64,000 nucleotides of DNA from Flavobacterium tistrianum (GCF_003254545.1 NZ_QJRH01000057.1:20124-84123); one strand, 5' to 3'. Shown: positions 23,788 through 32,100, numbered from the stretch's first letter. Notes: generated by a model from the letters alone, not told the origin. A program made the numbers and translations.

Positions 23788-25179
23788 TTATTTCTTTTCT
23801 TTATCTAGAAATTCATAATACAACGCTTTAGACAAAAAGTTTGATTCTTGATAATTCGAAATCAATTCTTCTCGCACAGCTTCTGTATAGTTTCCGTTTA
23901 AATTATTTTTTTTGAAATATTCACGACGGACATCATCATTAAAATTCAAACCGCTTAGAAAAACTGGCTCTACACCTTTGTTTACAGAGATATTATAATT
24001 AGTTACCAAACTTCCCCAATTGATATAACTGCACAAAAGAATTGTTCCGTAGAAATACCAAACCATCTGGTTGAAAAGATAAGCGTTGGCCTTTTGTTTT
24101 CTGATTTTCTGGAATGAAACTACCAATCCGATAATAGCTAAAATTAAAAAAGCATAAACACCAAGACGTTTGTATGTTAAACCATAAAAAGAAACATATT
24201 CTGAGTTCTTGACCATAGCGCTTACAATTAGAATCACATTTAAAACAAGCCAAACTTTTGCTAAATTTTTTAAAGATTTGGCTTTTTCATCAAAATTAAA
24301 TCCGCCTTTAAAGTAAAATAGGATTACGCCAACTGCCATTAGAATTGAAAAAATAACTGCATTTACTCTTTCATGAGTATCGGCACTTAGATTTGTTTTT
24401 TCGACAACTTCAAAGAATTGTTCGTAATTGTAAGTTCCAATAAAAACCAAAAGCATAATATTCAAGAGAAACAATGTGATTTCTCCGCTTTTTCTTTCGA
24501 AATCCAAATCAAGGAATGAAAATGTGCTTTGATTTTTAACTTCAGAAATAGTATTGAAGTCATTATTTAGCTTTGGATTGAATTCGTAACAAGCATCTGG
24601 AACCCAATAATTCCAAAAACTGAAAGAGATATAAAATCCTAAAATACACATTGCAATTAATTGCGGCAAATTGATATCTAACTCGTAATCTGTAAATAGT
24701 GAAGAGAAATGATCGCTTCCGAAAGAATAAACGATAAAAAACAATCCAAGAAAAATGACTGGAATAACAACAAACGCCACTAATTTTTTAGCAAAATCGT
24801 TATGAATTTTTCTTTCTGGAAGCCATTGGCTGAAAAGAAAAATACGTCCTACTGATGCAAATCCGTTTACGATTATCAATGGAAAGATTTGAATCGTTTT
24901 GAGTTCGCCATCTTGTGTTTTAAATTGTAAAAACAAAATTGATAATGCTAATGCAAAAAACGATGCTGCATCTCCATACCAAGCAAAAGCAAAACATGAT
25001 AAAATAGAAGTCATTACCAAAATTAGATGTGATCTGTCGACTAACTTTTCTTGAAAGAAATAGCTAATTAAAAGTGTTAGCAAAACGCCAAAAATAGAAA
25101 TATTGATTCCAACAGATTCATTGTAAAAAAGCAGTATAAAAACCGCGGTACACGCGAAGATAATTTGATGTTTTTTCAT
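23788..25179 (-). CDS. DUF4173 family polytopic membrane protein
   Basis: A 463-residue protein with about ten hydrophobic helices (for example FACTAVFILLFYNESVGI, LVAFVVIPVIFLGLFFIVYS, LAKVWLVLNVILIVSAMV) and a hydrophilic C-terminal tail of roughly 70 residues. The family fits DUF4173, common near small winged-helix regulators in Bacteroidota and Firmicutes; its function is unknown. It ends the cluster begun by the membrane protein at 25533 and regulator at 25238. A 17-bp operator-like site (25198-25214) sits just upstream of its start, so it may be controlled separately from, but by the same regulator as, the upstream genes. Confidence 0.82.
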   Translation of the reverse strand: MKKHQIIFACTAVFILLFYNESVGINISIFGVLLTLLISYFFQEKLVDRSHLILVMTSILSCFAFAWYGDAASFFALALSILFLQFKTQDGELKTIQIFPLIIVNGFASVGRIFLFSQWLPERKIHNDFAKKLVAFVVIPVIFLGLFFIVYSFGSDHFSSLFTDYELDINLPQLIAMCILGFYISFSFWNYWVPDACYEFNPKLNNDFNTISEVKNQSTFSFLDLDFERKSGEITLFLLNIMLLVFIGTYNYEQFFEVVEKTNLSADTHERVNAVIFSILMAVGVILFYFKGGFNFDEKAKSLKNLAKVWLVLNVILIVSAMVKNSEYVSFYGLTYKRLGVYAFLILAIIGLVVSFQKIRKQKANAYLFNQMVWYFYGTILLCSYINWGSLVTNYNISVNKGVEPVFLSGLNFNDDVRREYFKKNNLNGNYTEAVREELISNYQESNFLSKALYYEFLDKEKK

Positions 25180-25197
25180 GATTTTAGTTTTAAAAGT

Positions 25198-25214
25198 ACT
25201 TTGTAATTCAAAGT
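25198..25214. promoter_or_regulatory. Operator-like palindrome, site 2 (ACTTTG-N5-CAAAGT)
   Basis: ACTTTGTAATTCAAAGT has perfect 6-bp arms. On the minus strand CAAAGT is followed at once by ACTTT, giving a third half-site. A nearly identical site lies at 26157-26173. It is 18 bp before the DUF4173 gene start. Confidence 0.65.
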
Positions 25215-25237
25215 TTTTAGATAAAAAATTTTAGTTT

Positions 25238-25528
25238 CTAAGATTTCATTAATTTTTCGAGGTAAGAAAGATGTTCTTTAAACGCCGCGCGGCCAAGCGG
25301 TGTTACGTGATAAGATGTTTTTGGCTTTTTGCCCACAAATTCTTTCTTAATCTCTATATATTCAGATTTCTCCAATGCAGAAGAATGACTTGCTAAATTA
25401 CCATCGGTGATATTCAAAAGCGTTTTCATCTCGGTAAAATCTACCCAGTCGTTAACCATCAGAACGGACATAATACCCAGTCTGACACGGCTTTCGAAAT
25501 CTTTATTTAGTTTGTCAATAATTCCCAT
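25238..25528 (-). CDS. Winged-helix transcriptional regulator (HTH_34 type)
   Basis: A 96-residue single-domain winged-helix protein: RLGIMSVLMVNDWVDFTEMKTLLNITDGNLASHSSALEKSEYIEIKK (in part) forms the helix-turn-helix, and FVGKKPKTSYHVTPLGRAAFKEHL the wing and C-terminal dimer helix. It is of the type that pairs with integral membrane proteins and DUF4173 genes. It begins 4 bp after the membrane protein gene and is co-translated with it. It probably represses its own operon through the paired operator-like sites at 25198 and 26157; this is inference from position. Confidence 0.9.
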   Translation of the reverse strand: MGIIDKLNKDFESRVRLGIMSVLMVNDWVDFTEMKTLLNITDGNLASHSSALEKSEYIEIKKEFVGKKPKTSYHVTPLGRAAFKEHLSYLEKLMKS

Positions 25529-25532
25529 TCAA

Positions 25533-26147
25533 TTATTTGTATTTTTTGAACATTACTAATCCGTATAAGATATGCAGAATCCCGAATCCGAGAATCCAGA
25601 AAATCAATCCATATCCGATATAGAAAAGAGCAATTAATCCTAAACAAAGTTCGCAGAAACCTAAATATTTTACATCAGAAAAAGTATATTTTTCTGCATT
25701 AATAAGTGCTAAACCATAAAACAGCAAAGTAGATGGCGCAACCAACCCAAAGTATCCATGATACATTAAAGCCAAACAAAAAACACCTCCAGCAAAAAGT
25801 GGAACTGTTAAATTGAACAGCATTTTCTTGGTCGCAGATGTCCAAATTGGCAGATTGTATTTTCGGCTTTTTCTAATGGTGAAAAAAATTCCGAATGCAA
25901 ATGCGCAAACTAAAATTCCGATTCCTATCCAGAATAATTCTGAAACTAAATTGGCCGAATACAATCTATGTTCATCATTTATATAATCCATTCCATTTGC
26001 TTTGAACAACTGGTACACATAGATTCCACCAATTAAAGCCGAAAGACCCGCGAAAACTCCTGAAAGTCCGCTTAACGATATAAATCTTGAAGAGCGCTCC
26101 ATCATGGAACGAATATGTGCTAAATCTTCTTGGTGCTTTTGATTCAT
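25533..26147 (-). CDS. Hypothetical six-helix membrane protein
   Basis: A 204-residue protein with a soluble N-terminus (HQEDLAHIRSMMERSSRFISLSG) and about six transmembrane helices in two groups, e.g. GLSGVFAGLSALIGGIYVYQLF, FWIGIGILVCAFAFGIFFTI, LFAGGVFCLALMYHGYFGLV and IGYGLIFWILGFGILHILYGL. It is the first gene of the cluster with the winged-helix regulator. I do not recognise a named family beyond conserved hypothetical. An operator-like palindrome lies 9 bp before the start codon. Confidence 0.85.
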   Translation of the reverse strand: MNQKHQEDLAHIRSMMERSSRFISLSGLSGVFAGLSALIGGIYVYQLFKANGMDYINDEHRLYSANLVSELFWIGIGILVCAFAFGIFFTIRKSRKYNLPIWTSATKKMLFNLTVPLFAGGVFCLALMYHGYFGLVAPSTLLFYGLALINAEKYTFSDVKYLGFCELCLGLIALFYIGYGLIFWILGFGILHILYGLVMFKKYK

Positions 26148-26156
26148 AATTAAAGT

Positions 26157-26173
26157 ACTTTGCGTTACAAAGT
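26157..26173. promoter_or_regulatory. Operator-like palindrome, site 1 (ACTTTG-N5-CAAAGT)
   Basis: ACTTTGCGTTACAAAGT with perfect 6-bp arms and the same flanking AAAGTACTTT palindrome as site 2. It lies immediately upstream of the membrane-protein/regulator operon. Confidence 0.65.
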
Positions 26174-26234
26174 TATTATTTATTTTGAATTGGCAAGTAA
26201 AAAAAGAAAAATATTTTCGATTACAATATAGATT

Positions 26235-26348
26235 CCTGCAAGGTTTTCAAAACCTTGTAGGTTTGAAGCTGAGCTTGAATCAAAAAACTAAAGTCGTCTT
26301 TGTTTTAACTTTCTAAATATACCTACAAGGTTTTGAAAACCTTGCAGG
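26235..26348. repeat. Perfect 28-bp inverted repeat pair of palindromic units
   Basis: 26235-26262 is the exact reverse complement of 26321-26348. Each unit is itself palindromic around CAAGGTTTT-AAAACCTTG. A related single palindrome occurs at 49451-49483. Confidence 0.9.
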
Positions 26349-26373
26349 AGAGAAACTTTCTTGTTAGACGAGA

Positions 26374-26490
26374 CTGCGTGAGGGATAGGAGCATGCTACC
26401 GAAGTAGCGCGGATAGCCCGACCCCGACCCGTTGAGAGGGCGTATAAGCGCAAAGTATATTTGCCCTCTCGATGGGTCGGGGTCACGCCC
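26374..26490. repeat. GC-rich structured element with two hairpins
   Basis: A small hairpin GCTAC-CGAA-GTAGC (26395-26408) is followed by a long one, 26420-26441 with 26463-26484 (22-bp arms, two mismatches near the loop). The element stands out by base composition from its AT-rich surroundings. From memory similar GCGTGAGGGAT...AGCCCGACCC elements are dispersed in flavobacterial genomes. Confidence 0.7.
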
Positions 26491-26505
26491 AAAATATAAA
26501 AACGA

Positions 26506-26534
26506 AAAAGCCCATTCTTAACGAACAGGCTTTA
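26506..26534 (-). terminator. Probable terminator after corA
   Basis: AAAGCC and GGCTTT arms with extra internal pairing (TTC/GAA), A-rich on the side that follows on the minus strand. Confidence 0.55.
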
Positions 26535-26548
26535 TAATATTTAAAATT

Positions 26549-27475
26549 TTAGAACCATCTTCTTCTCTTGAACAAAAAGACTCCAAAAGTGGATAGAATT
26601 ATTGAAACTAAAAGTAAGATCCAGATTCCGTATTTACTTTCTTCTAATCCGTTTGGCACGTTCATTCCGTACAAACTGGCTATTAAAGTTGGTATCATTA
26701 ATATGATTGAAATTGATGTCATTTGCTTCATGATATTGTTCATATTGTTTGAAATTACCGAAGCATAAGCATCCATCATTCCAGTTAAGATGTTGTTGTA
26801 GATATTGGCTGTGTCTTGCGCCTGATTTAACTCAATTTCGACATCTTCTAATAATTCTGGATCGTAACTGGCTTTGTGCGCTTTTAAGTTTTTGATTCTT
26901 TGAAATAAAACGTCATTTGCTTTTAAAGACGTGATGAAGAACACAAAGCATTTTTCGATTTGTAGCAAGGCTTGCAATTCTTCGTTTTTGATCGATTTTT
27001 CTAAATTATCTTCTGCTAATTTTATTTTCTGGTTGATTTGTTTTAAGTATTTTAAATACCAAACGCTTGAGGACAAAAGCAATCTTAAAACTAAATTGAA
27101 ATTGTCTTCTATGTCGATGTTTTTGCGCTGTGAATAAGCCACAAAGTCTTTTATGATTTCTGTTTTATAAAAACTAATGGTAACACAGATATCGTCTTTA
27201 AAAATGATCCCGAGCGGAACGGTATGAAATGGAATTTTGACATCGCCACTTTTAATGGGAATACGCATGATAATCAAAGTCCAGCCGTCTTCGATTTCGA
27301 TACGAGGTCTTTCGTCGATATCCTCAATATCATTGTAGAATGCTTCGGGAAGTTGAAGTTCTTCTAATAAGTAATTTTTATCTGATTCTGTTGGAGATTC
27401 GATGTGAATCCAGCAATTTGAAGTCCATTTTTGGATTTCTACTAATCCGTTGTTGTTTGTGTAAAAGGCTTTCAT
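26549..27475 (-). CDS. CorA family divalent cation transporter
   Basis: A 308-residue CorA-type channel for Mg2+ or Co2+ uptake at the inner membrane. The cytosolic part (residues 1-245) has the alpha/beta domain and the long pore helix, the two C-terminal transmembrane helices are ISIILMIPTLIASLYGMNVP, carrying the invariant GMN selectivity motif, and YGIWILLLVSIILSTFGVFLF, and the protein ends in KRRRWF, the expected basic tail. Good promoter on the minus strand at 27589-27617 with a leader of about 110 nt holding a palindromic hairpin (27497-27523). Confidence 0.93.
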   Translation of the reverse strand: MKAFYTNNNGLVEIQKWTSNCWIHIESPTESDKNYLLEELQLPEAFYNDIEDIDERPRIEIEDGWTLIIMRIPIKSGDVKIPFHTVPLGIIFKDDICVTISFYKTEIIKDFVAYSQRKNIDIEDNFNLVLRLLLSSSVWYLKYLKQINQKIKLAEDNLEKSIKNEELQALLQIEKCFVFFITSLKANDVLFQRIKNLKAHKASYDPELLEDVEIELNQAQDTANIYNNILTGMMDAYASVISNNMNNIMKQMTSISIILMIPTLIASLYGMNVPNGLEESKYGIWILLLVSIILSTFGVFLFKRRRWF

Positions 27476-27496
27476 TTCAAAATACAGGTTTTTAGC

Positions 27497-27523
27497 GCAG
27501 CATTTTGAAATTTCAAAAGCTGC
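27497..27523 (-). promoter_or_regulatory. Palindromic hairpin in the corA leader
   Basis: GCAGC and GCTGC arms with a 16-bp TTTTGAAATTTCAAAA palindrome between them (one bulged A). It lies 21 bp upstream of the corA start, inside the predicted 5' untranslated region. Confidence 0.55.
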
Positions 27524-27588
27524 TTAATTTAATACTAACGAATAATAATAATCGTCCATTTGGAGAAGTGTTATTTTTTAAAGTGCTG

Positions 27589-27617
27589 CAAAAGTATCCT
27601 TTATTTTTAAGAACCAA
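27589..27617 (-). promoter_or_regulatory. Promoter for corA, TTG-N18-TACTTTTG
   Basis: On the minus strand TTG (27615-27617) and TACTTTTG (27589-27596) are 18 bp apart. Confidence 0.7.
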
Positions 27618-27650
27618 AACTTTAAACTATTAATTATATATTAAAAACAA

Positions 27651-27678
27651 CAAAACCCGTTCAAATGAACGGGTTTTG
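27651..27678 (-). terminator. Intrinsic terminator after folD
   Basis: Perfect 12-bp stem (CAAAACCCGTTC with GAACGGGTTTTG) around loop AAAT. Confidence 0.85.
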
Positions 27679-27697
27679 AATATTATTCAGAAAGAAA

Positions 27698-28585
27698 TTA
27701 TTGATTTCTTGCGCTTCTCATTTTTCTTGCTAAAAGCGTATTTTTAAGCAACATTGCAATTGTCATTGGTCCTACTCCACCTGGAACTGGTGTAATGAAA
27801 GATGCTTTTTTACTTACACCATCAAAATCAACGTCACCTTTTATAACATATCCTTTTGGATTTGAAGCGTCATCTACGCGTGTAATTCCAACGTCGATAA
27901 CGGTTACTCCTTCTTTTACCATATCTGCTTTTAAGAATTCTGGAACTCCTAAAGCTGTGATAATGATATCAGCATTTTTAGTGAATTCTGCTAAGTCTTT
28001 AGTACGGCTGTGCGTCAATGTAACTGTAGAATCTCCAGGATTTCCTTTACGGCTCATCAAGATACTCATCGGACGTCCAACGATGTGGCTTCTTCCAATT
28101 ACAACAGTATGTTTTCCTGAAGTTTCTACTTTGTAACGCTCTAACAATTCCATAATTCCAAATGGTGTTGCTGGAATAAAACTTTCCATTTCCAAAGCCA
28201 TTCTTCCAAAGTTAGTTGGGTGGAATCCGTCAACGTCTTTATCAGGATCGATTGCCAATAAGATTTTTTGCTCGTCGATATGTTTTGGCAAAGGCAATTG
28301 AACGATGTATCCGTCAAGATTATCATCTTCATTTAATTCTTTAATTTTTGCTAAAAGCTCATCTTCTGTAATCGTTTCTGGTAAAGCAACTAAAGTTGAA
28401 TCAAAACCGATTTCTTGGCATGATTTTACTTTACTTCCTACGTAAGTTAAACTTGCTCCGTTGTTTCCCACTAAAACCGCTGCTAAATGAGGCACTTTTC
28501 CTCCAGCTGCTTTTATAGATTGAACTTCGGCTGCAATTTCGTTTTTAATGTCGTTAGATGTTTTTTTACCGTCTAGTAGTTGCAT
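27698..28585 (-). CDS. folD: Methylenetetrahydrofolate dehydrogenase / cyclohydrolase
   Basis: FolD interconverts 5,10-methylene-, methenyl- and 10-formyl-tetrahydrofolate in cytosolic one-carbon metabolism. Counting from [10 protein letters not shown] the product is 295 residues, with catalytic Tyr48 and Lys52 in [10 protein letters not shown], the folate-binding [12 protein letters not shown] and [13 protein letters not shown]-binding [11 protein letters not shown] and the closing [16 protein letters not shown] longer frame from 28621 adds [12 protein letters not shown], which is encoded by a TTGAAAC-type repeat and is not a family start. Upstream, ffh runs in the same direction with a 126-bp repeat spacer. 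Confidence 0.96.
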   Translation of the reverse strand: MQLLDGKKTSNDIKNEIAAEVQSIKAAGGKVPHLAAVLVGNNGASLTYVGSKVKSCQEIGFDSTLVALPETITEDELLAKIKELNEDDNLDGYIVQLPLPKHIDEQKILLAIDPDKDVDGFHPTNFGRMALEMESFIPATPFGIMELLERYKVETSGKHTVVIGRSHIVGRPMSILMSRKGNPGDSTVTLTHSRTKDLAEFTKNADIIITALGVPEFLKADMVKEGVTVIDVGITRVDDASNPKGYVIKGDVDFDGVSKKASFITPVPGGVGPMTIAMLLKNTLLARKMRSARNQ

Positions 28586-28592
28586 TGTGTGT

Positions 28593-28622
28593 TGTTTCAG
28601 GTTTAAAGTTTCATGTTTCACG
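28593..28622. repeat. TTGAAAC word repeat (complement)
   Basis: Reverse complement reads as TGAAACATGAAACTTTAAACC-type words, like the tract before the Nif3 gene at 19428-19456. Confidence 0.6.
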
Positions 28623-28659
28623 TTACTTGCGAAACTTAATATTTTATTGAATCAAAAAA

Positions 28660-28689
28660 GTTTCAAGTTTTGGCCTCTTAACTTGAAAC
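28660..28689. repeat. Inverted repeat GTTTCAAGTT / AACTTGAAAC
   Basis: Perfect 10-bp arms (28660-28669 and 28680-28689) between folD and ffh; same word family. Confidence 0.75.
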
Positions 28690-28711
28690 CTTAAACTTGA
28701 AACTCTTTTTA

Positions 28712-30076
28712 TTATCTCGGCATTCCTCCTGGCATACCACCCGGCATCCCTTTCATACCTCCCATCATTTTCATCAGATTTTTTCCGCCTGGGCCTTGCA
28801 TCATTTTCATCATTTTGCTCATTTGGTCAAACTGCTTCATCAGCTGATTTACTTGCTCGACTTTAGTTCCCGAACCTTTTGCGATTCTGGCTTTTCTTTT
28901 TACGTCGATAATCGCTGGTTTGCTTCTTTCTGCTGGCGTCATCGAATAAATGATCGCTTCTATATGTTTGAAGGCGTCGTCTTCGATTTCAACATCTTTC
29001 ATGGCTTTTGAAGCTCCTGGTATCATTCCAACCAAGTCTTTCATATTACCCATTTTCTTTACTTGCTGAATCTGCGTTAAGAAGTCATCAAAACCGAATT
29101 CGTTTTTAGCAATTTTCTTTTGAAGTTTTCTTGCTTCTTCTTCATCAAATTGCTCTTGAGCTCTTTCAACAAGAGACACAACGTCTCCCATTCCTAAAAT
29201 ACGCTCAGCCATACGTTCTGGATAGAAAACGTCAATTGCTTCCATTTTCTCGCCAGTACCAACAAATTTGATTGGTTTGTTTACAATCGATTTGATCGAA
29301 AGCGCAGCTCCACCACGAGTATCACCATCTAATTTTGTTAAGATAACTCCATCAAAATTCAAGATATCGTTGAAAGCTTTTGCTGTATTTACAGCATCTT
29401 GTCCTGTCATAGAGTCGACAACGAACAATGTTTCTTGTGGCTGAATTGCTTTGTGTACACGTGCAATTTCGTCCATCATTTCCTGATCTACTGCCAAACG
29501 TCCTGCTGTATCCACGATAACAACATTGAATCCGTTTGCTTTAGCGTGTTTGATTGCATTTTGGGCAATCTCAACAGGATTTTTATTTTCTGGTTCTGAG
29601 TAAACCTCAACACCTATTTGGTCTCCCACAACATGCAACTGATTGATCGCCGCCGGACGGTAGATATCACACGCTACAAGTAATGGTTTCTTGTTTTTCT
29701 TTGTTTTTAAGAAGTTTGCTAATTTTCCTGAGAAAGTAGTTTTACCAGAACCTTGAAGTCCTGACATCAAAATAACAGTTGGATTTCCTGATAAGTTTAC
29801 ACCAGCAACATCTCCACCCATTAATTCTGTCAACTCATCTTTTACCAGTTTTACTAATAATTGTCCTGGTTGTAAAGTTGTTAATACATCTTGACCAATT
29901 GCTTTATCTTTTACTCTTGCCGTAAAATCTTTAGCAATTTTAAAGTTAACATCGGCGTCAAGTAACGCACGACGAACTTCTTTTAAGGTATCAGCAACGT
30001 TTACTTCTGTAATTTTACCGTGCCCTTTTAATATATGGAACGCTTTATCTAACTTATCGCTTAAATTATCAAACAT
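28712..30076 (-). CDS. ffh: Signal recognition particle protein Ffh
   Basis: Ffh (SRP54) binds signal peptides of nascent inner-membrane proteins and with 4.5S RNA and FtsY targets them to SecYEG. The 454-residue protein has the N domain, the GTPase G domain with GLQGSGKTTFSGKLA, VDTAGRLAVDQEMM, DSMTGQDAVN and TKLDGDTRGGAALS, and a methionine-rich M domain ending in a Met-Gly-Pro repeat (MPGGMPGGMPR). It has a consensus promoter on the minus strand. Confidence 0.97.
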   Translation of the reverse strand: MFDNLSDKLDKAFHILKGHGKITEVNVADTLKEVRRALLDADVNFKIAKDFTARVKDKAIGQDVLTTLQPGQLLVKLVKDELTELMGGDVAGVNLSGNPTVILMSGLQGSGKTTFSGKLANFLKTKKNKKPLLVACDIYRPAAINQLHVVGDQIGVEVYSEPENKNPVEIAQNAIKHAKANGFNVVIVDTAGRLAVDQEMMDEIARVHKAIQPQETLFVVDSMTGQDAVNTAKAFNDILNFDGVILTKLDGDTRGGAALSIKSIVNKPIKFVGTGEKMEAIDVFYPERMAERILGMGDVVSLVERAQEQFDEEEARKLQKKIAKNEFGFDDFLTQIQQVKKMGNMKDLVGMIPGASKAMKDVEIEDDAFKHIEAIIYSMTPAERSKPAIIDVKRKARIAKGSGTKVEQVNQLMKQFDQMSKMMKMMQGPGGKNLMKMMGGMKGMPGGMPGGMPR

Positions 30077-30098
30077 ATCATTTTCTTTATATGAAGTG

Positions 30099-30129
30099 CA
30101 AAGATAATCTAATTAGATATTTCAGGCAA
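30099..30129 (-). promoter_or_regulatory. Promoter for ffh, TTG-N20-TATCTTTG
   Basis: On the minus strand TTG (30127-30129) and TATCTTTG (30099-30106) are 20 bp apart, with the -7 box 22 bp from the start codon. Confidence 0.75.
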
Positions 30130-30416
30130 TTTTTATTTTCTAAGGTTCAAAGGAACATAGTAACAAAGCTACAAAGGTTTTTTGCCATGAATTACACTAA
30201 TTTCTCGAATTAATAACTGCTACTCTTTCTTTCACAGATCATGCAGATTATTATTTAAAATCTAAAAAATAAAATCTGCCACAATCTACAAAATCTGCAT
30301 AAAAAAATCTTTTTAATCCTTTTATTCCGATAGCTATCGGGACTGGCTAAAAACAAAAAAGACGCAAGAAGAAAAACCTTTGCGCCTTTGTAACTGTGTC
30401 ACTTTGTAACTTTATT
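30130..30416. repeat. Mosaic of intergenic repeats
   Basis: The roughly 290-bp spacer between ffh and the MBOAT gene consists of several repeat families in series: GTTCAAAGG/CTACAAAGG words (30142-30180), a GAATTACACTAATTTCTCGAATT unit related to 3668-3783, a degenerate GCCACAGATT tract (30226-30320), a perfect 14-bp palindrome CCGATAGCTATCGG (30327-30340) and CTTTGCGCCTTTGTAAC words. No gene is seen. Confidence 0.65.
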
Positions 30417-32099
30417 TTAGAATTGGAAGTAAATGAAAGGTTGTGAACCTGCGACTGCTGTTGCATAAACTATCCAATAAACGAATCCTAAGATTATGGC
30501 TTTTATTAGTAAAGGTGTTTTATCGAAAACAGATTTCATTCCGTTTGTGAAAGTTTCTGGTAAGAAATGCCAAACGTAACCGAACAGCATTAATCCGAAT
30601 ACATTTTTATATCCAAGAACAATTGTTTTCCAAAGTTCTGGTTCGAATGTTAATTGGCCGATATTATTAATTACCTGTAATGCTGTTTCGAAATCTCTTG
30701 CTCGGAAGAAAATCCAACAGAAAACCACAAAATGGAATGTGATTAAGATTGAGAAAAATCTCCATAAGAAGTTTGGACTTTTATCTTTCTTCGAAGGAAA
30801 AAATTCCATGAATATTTTATGAACTGCTAATGCTAATCCGTGAAGTGCTCCCCAAACGATGAACTGTGCTCCTGCTCCATGCCACAATCCTCCCAAAAGC
30901 ATTGTAGTAAACAGGTTGAAATTGGTCACTAAAGTCTGTTTTACTTTGCTTGACAGTAAAAACGACAAAGCGAAAATTAAAATACTGATTCCTGCAATGA
31001 CAAGTGGAATTACACTTTCATTATAACAAGACATTCCCCAAAGCAATAAGCCGAAGAAAAATAAACTTGGAAATAAATATCCCGCGAAAGATCCATTACG
31101 ATTTCCACCAATAGAGATATACAAAAAGTCTTTTAACCAAGTCGAAAGCGAAATATGCCATCTTCTCCAGAAATCGGTAATCGAAGTGGATTTATACGGA
31201 GTTCTAAAGTTGACTGGCAATTTAAATCCAAGCAATAATGCAATACCAATTGCCATATCTGAATATCCTGAGAAATCGCAGTAAATCTGAATGGCATATC
31301 CGTACGAAGCCATTAAATTTTCAAACGAAGTATAACTCATTGGTGTATCAAAAACACGATCGACAAAGTTTACTGAGATATAATTTGAAATTACGGTTTT
31401 CTTGATTAATCCTCCAATAATCAAAAACAAAGCATTGTTTACATCTTGTTGCGTCAGATTTAATTTTTGATAAATCTGAGGCAAGAAATCTTTTGCACGA
31501 ACAATTGGTCCCGCAACTAATTGAGGGAAGAATGAAACGAAGAATAAATATTCGATGTAATTTTTTGTCGGTTTAATTTCTTCTCTATAAATCTCAATAA
31601 TATAACTCATAGATTGGAACGTATAAAACGAAATTCCAACAGGAAGAAAAACATTATGAAGTGCAAAATTACTATGAAACATATCGTTGTACGTTACAAT
31701 CAAAAAGTTCATGTATTTGAAATAGCCTAAAAGAGCCAAATTCAAAATAACACTAATTACCAAGTAAAATTTCTTAACTCCGTCTCTGCTTTCTCGGTAA
31801 ATAATCTGGCTCAAACCATAATCTACAACTGACGAAAGCAATAAAAGCAGAAAGTAAATACCGCTTGATTTATAGTAAAAGAATAATGAGAAGAGAATAA
31901 CATAGGTTAATCTCAAATAAAATGTTTTGCGTAAAAAACCATACACAAAATAGAAAACCAGAAATAAACCTAAGAATAAACCGGTATTGAATAAAAGTTT
32001 TTCGTCTTCATTATAAACGAACCAACTTTTAACTTGTTCTATTGTAATTGCACCAAAGTTTTGAATAAACCAATTATTAATGCTTTCTATTGTTGTCAA
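30417..32099 (-). CDS. MBOAT family membrane-bound O-acyltransferase (AlgI/PatA-like)
   Basis: A 560-residue polytopic protein of the MBOAT family. It has about eleven transmembrane helices, the conserved FRTPYKSTSITDFWRRWHIS block (His315) and the active-site LGGLWHGAGAQFIVWGALHG with His407 and His420, the invariant MBOAT residues. Such proteins move acyl, usually acetyl, groups across the inner membrane to acceptors on exported polysaccharide, peptidoglycan or teichoic acid. It is the last gene of an operon with two SGNH hydrolase genes, one base after the previous stop. The partners would be the acyl carriers that finish transfer in the periplasm. The substrate is not revealed by the neighbours. 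Confidence 0.92.
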   Translation of the reverse strand: MTTIESINNWFIQNFGAITIEQVKSWFVYNEDEKLLFNTGLFLGLFLVFYFVYGFLRKTFYLRLTYVILFSLFFYYKSSGIYFLLLLLSSVVDYGLSQIIYRESRDGVKKFYLVISVILNLALLGYFKYMNFLIVTYNDMFHSNFALHNVFLPVGISFYTFQSMSYIIEIYREEIKPTKNYIEYLFFVSFFPQLVAGPIVRAKDFLPQIYQKLNLTQQDVNNALFLIIGGLIKKTVISNYISVNFVDRVFDTPMSYTSFENLMASYGYAIQIYCDFSGYSDMAIGIALLLGFKLPVNFRTPYKSTSITDFWRRWHISLSTWLKDFLYISIGGNRNGSFAGYLFPSLFFFGLLLWGMSCYNESVIPLVIAGISILIFALSFLLSSKVKQTLVTNFNLFTTMLLGGLWHGAGAQFIVWGALHGLALAVHKIFMEFFPSKKDKSPNFLWRFFSILITFHFVVFCWIFFRARDFETALQVINNIGQLTFEPELWKTIVLGYKNVFGLMLFGYVWHFLPETFTNGMKSVFDKTPLLIKAIILGFVYWIVYATAVAGSQPFIYFQF

Positions 32100-32100
32100 C

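Larger units (their letters stand above)
26148..26548. other. Intergenic region, membrane-protein operon / corA
   Basis: This 401-bp spacer contains the operator-like site (26157), a 28-bp inverted repeat pair (26235-26348), a GC-rich structured element (26374-26490) and the corA terminator. No gene is seen. Confidence 0.7.

Noticed and set aside
28585..28621. Longer folD start ([12 protein letters not shown])
   Set aside because: The extra residues come from a TTGAAAC-type repeat; family members begin at MQLLDGKK.
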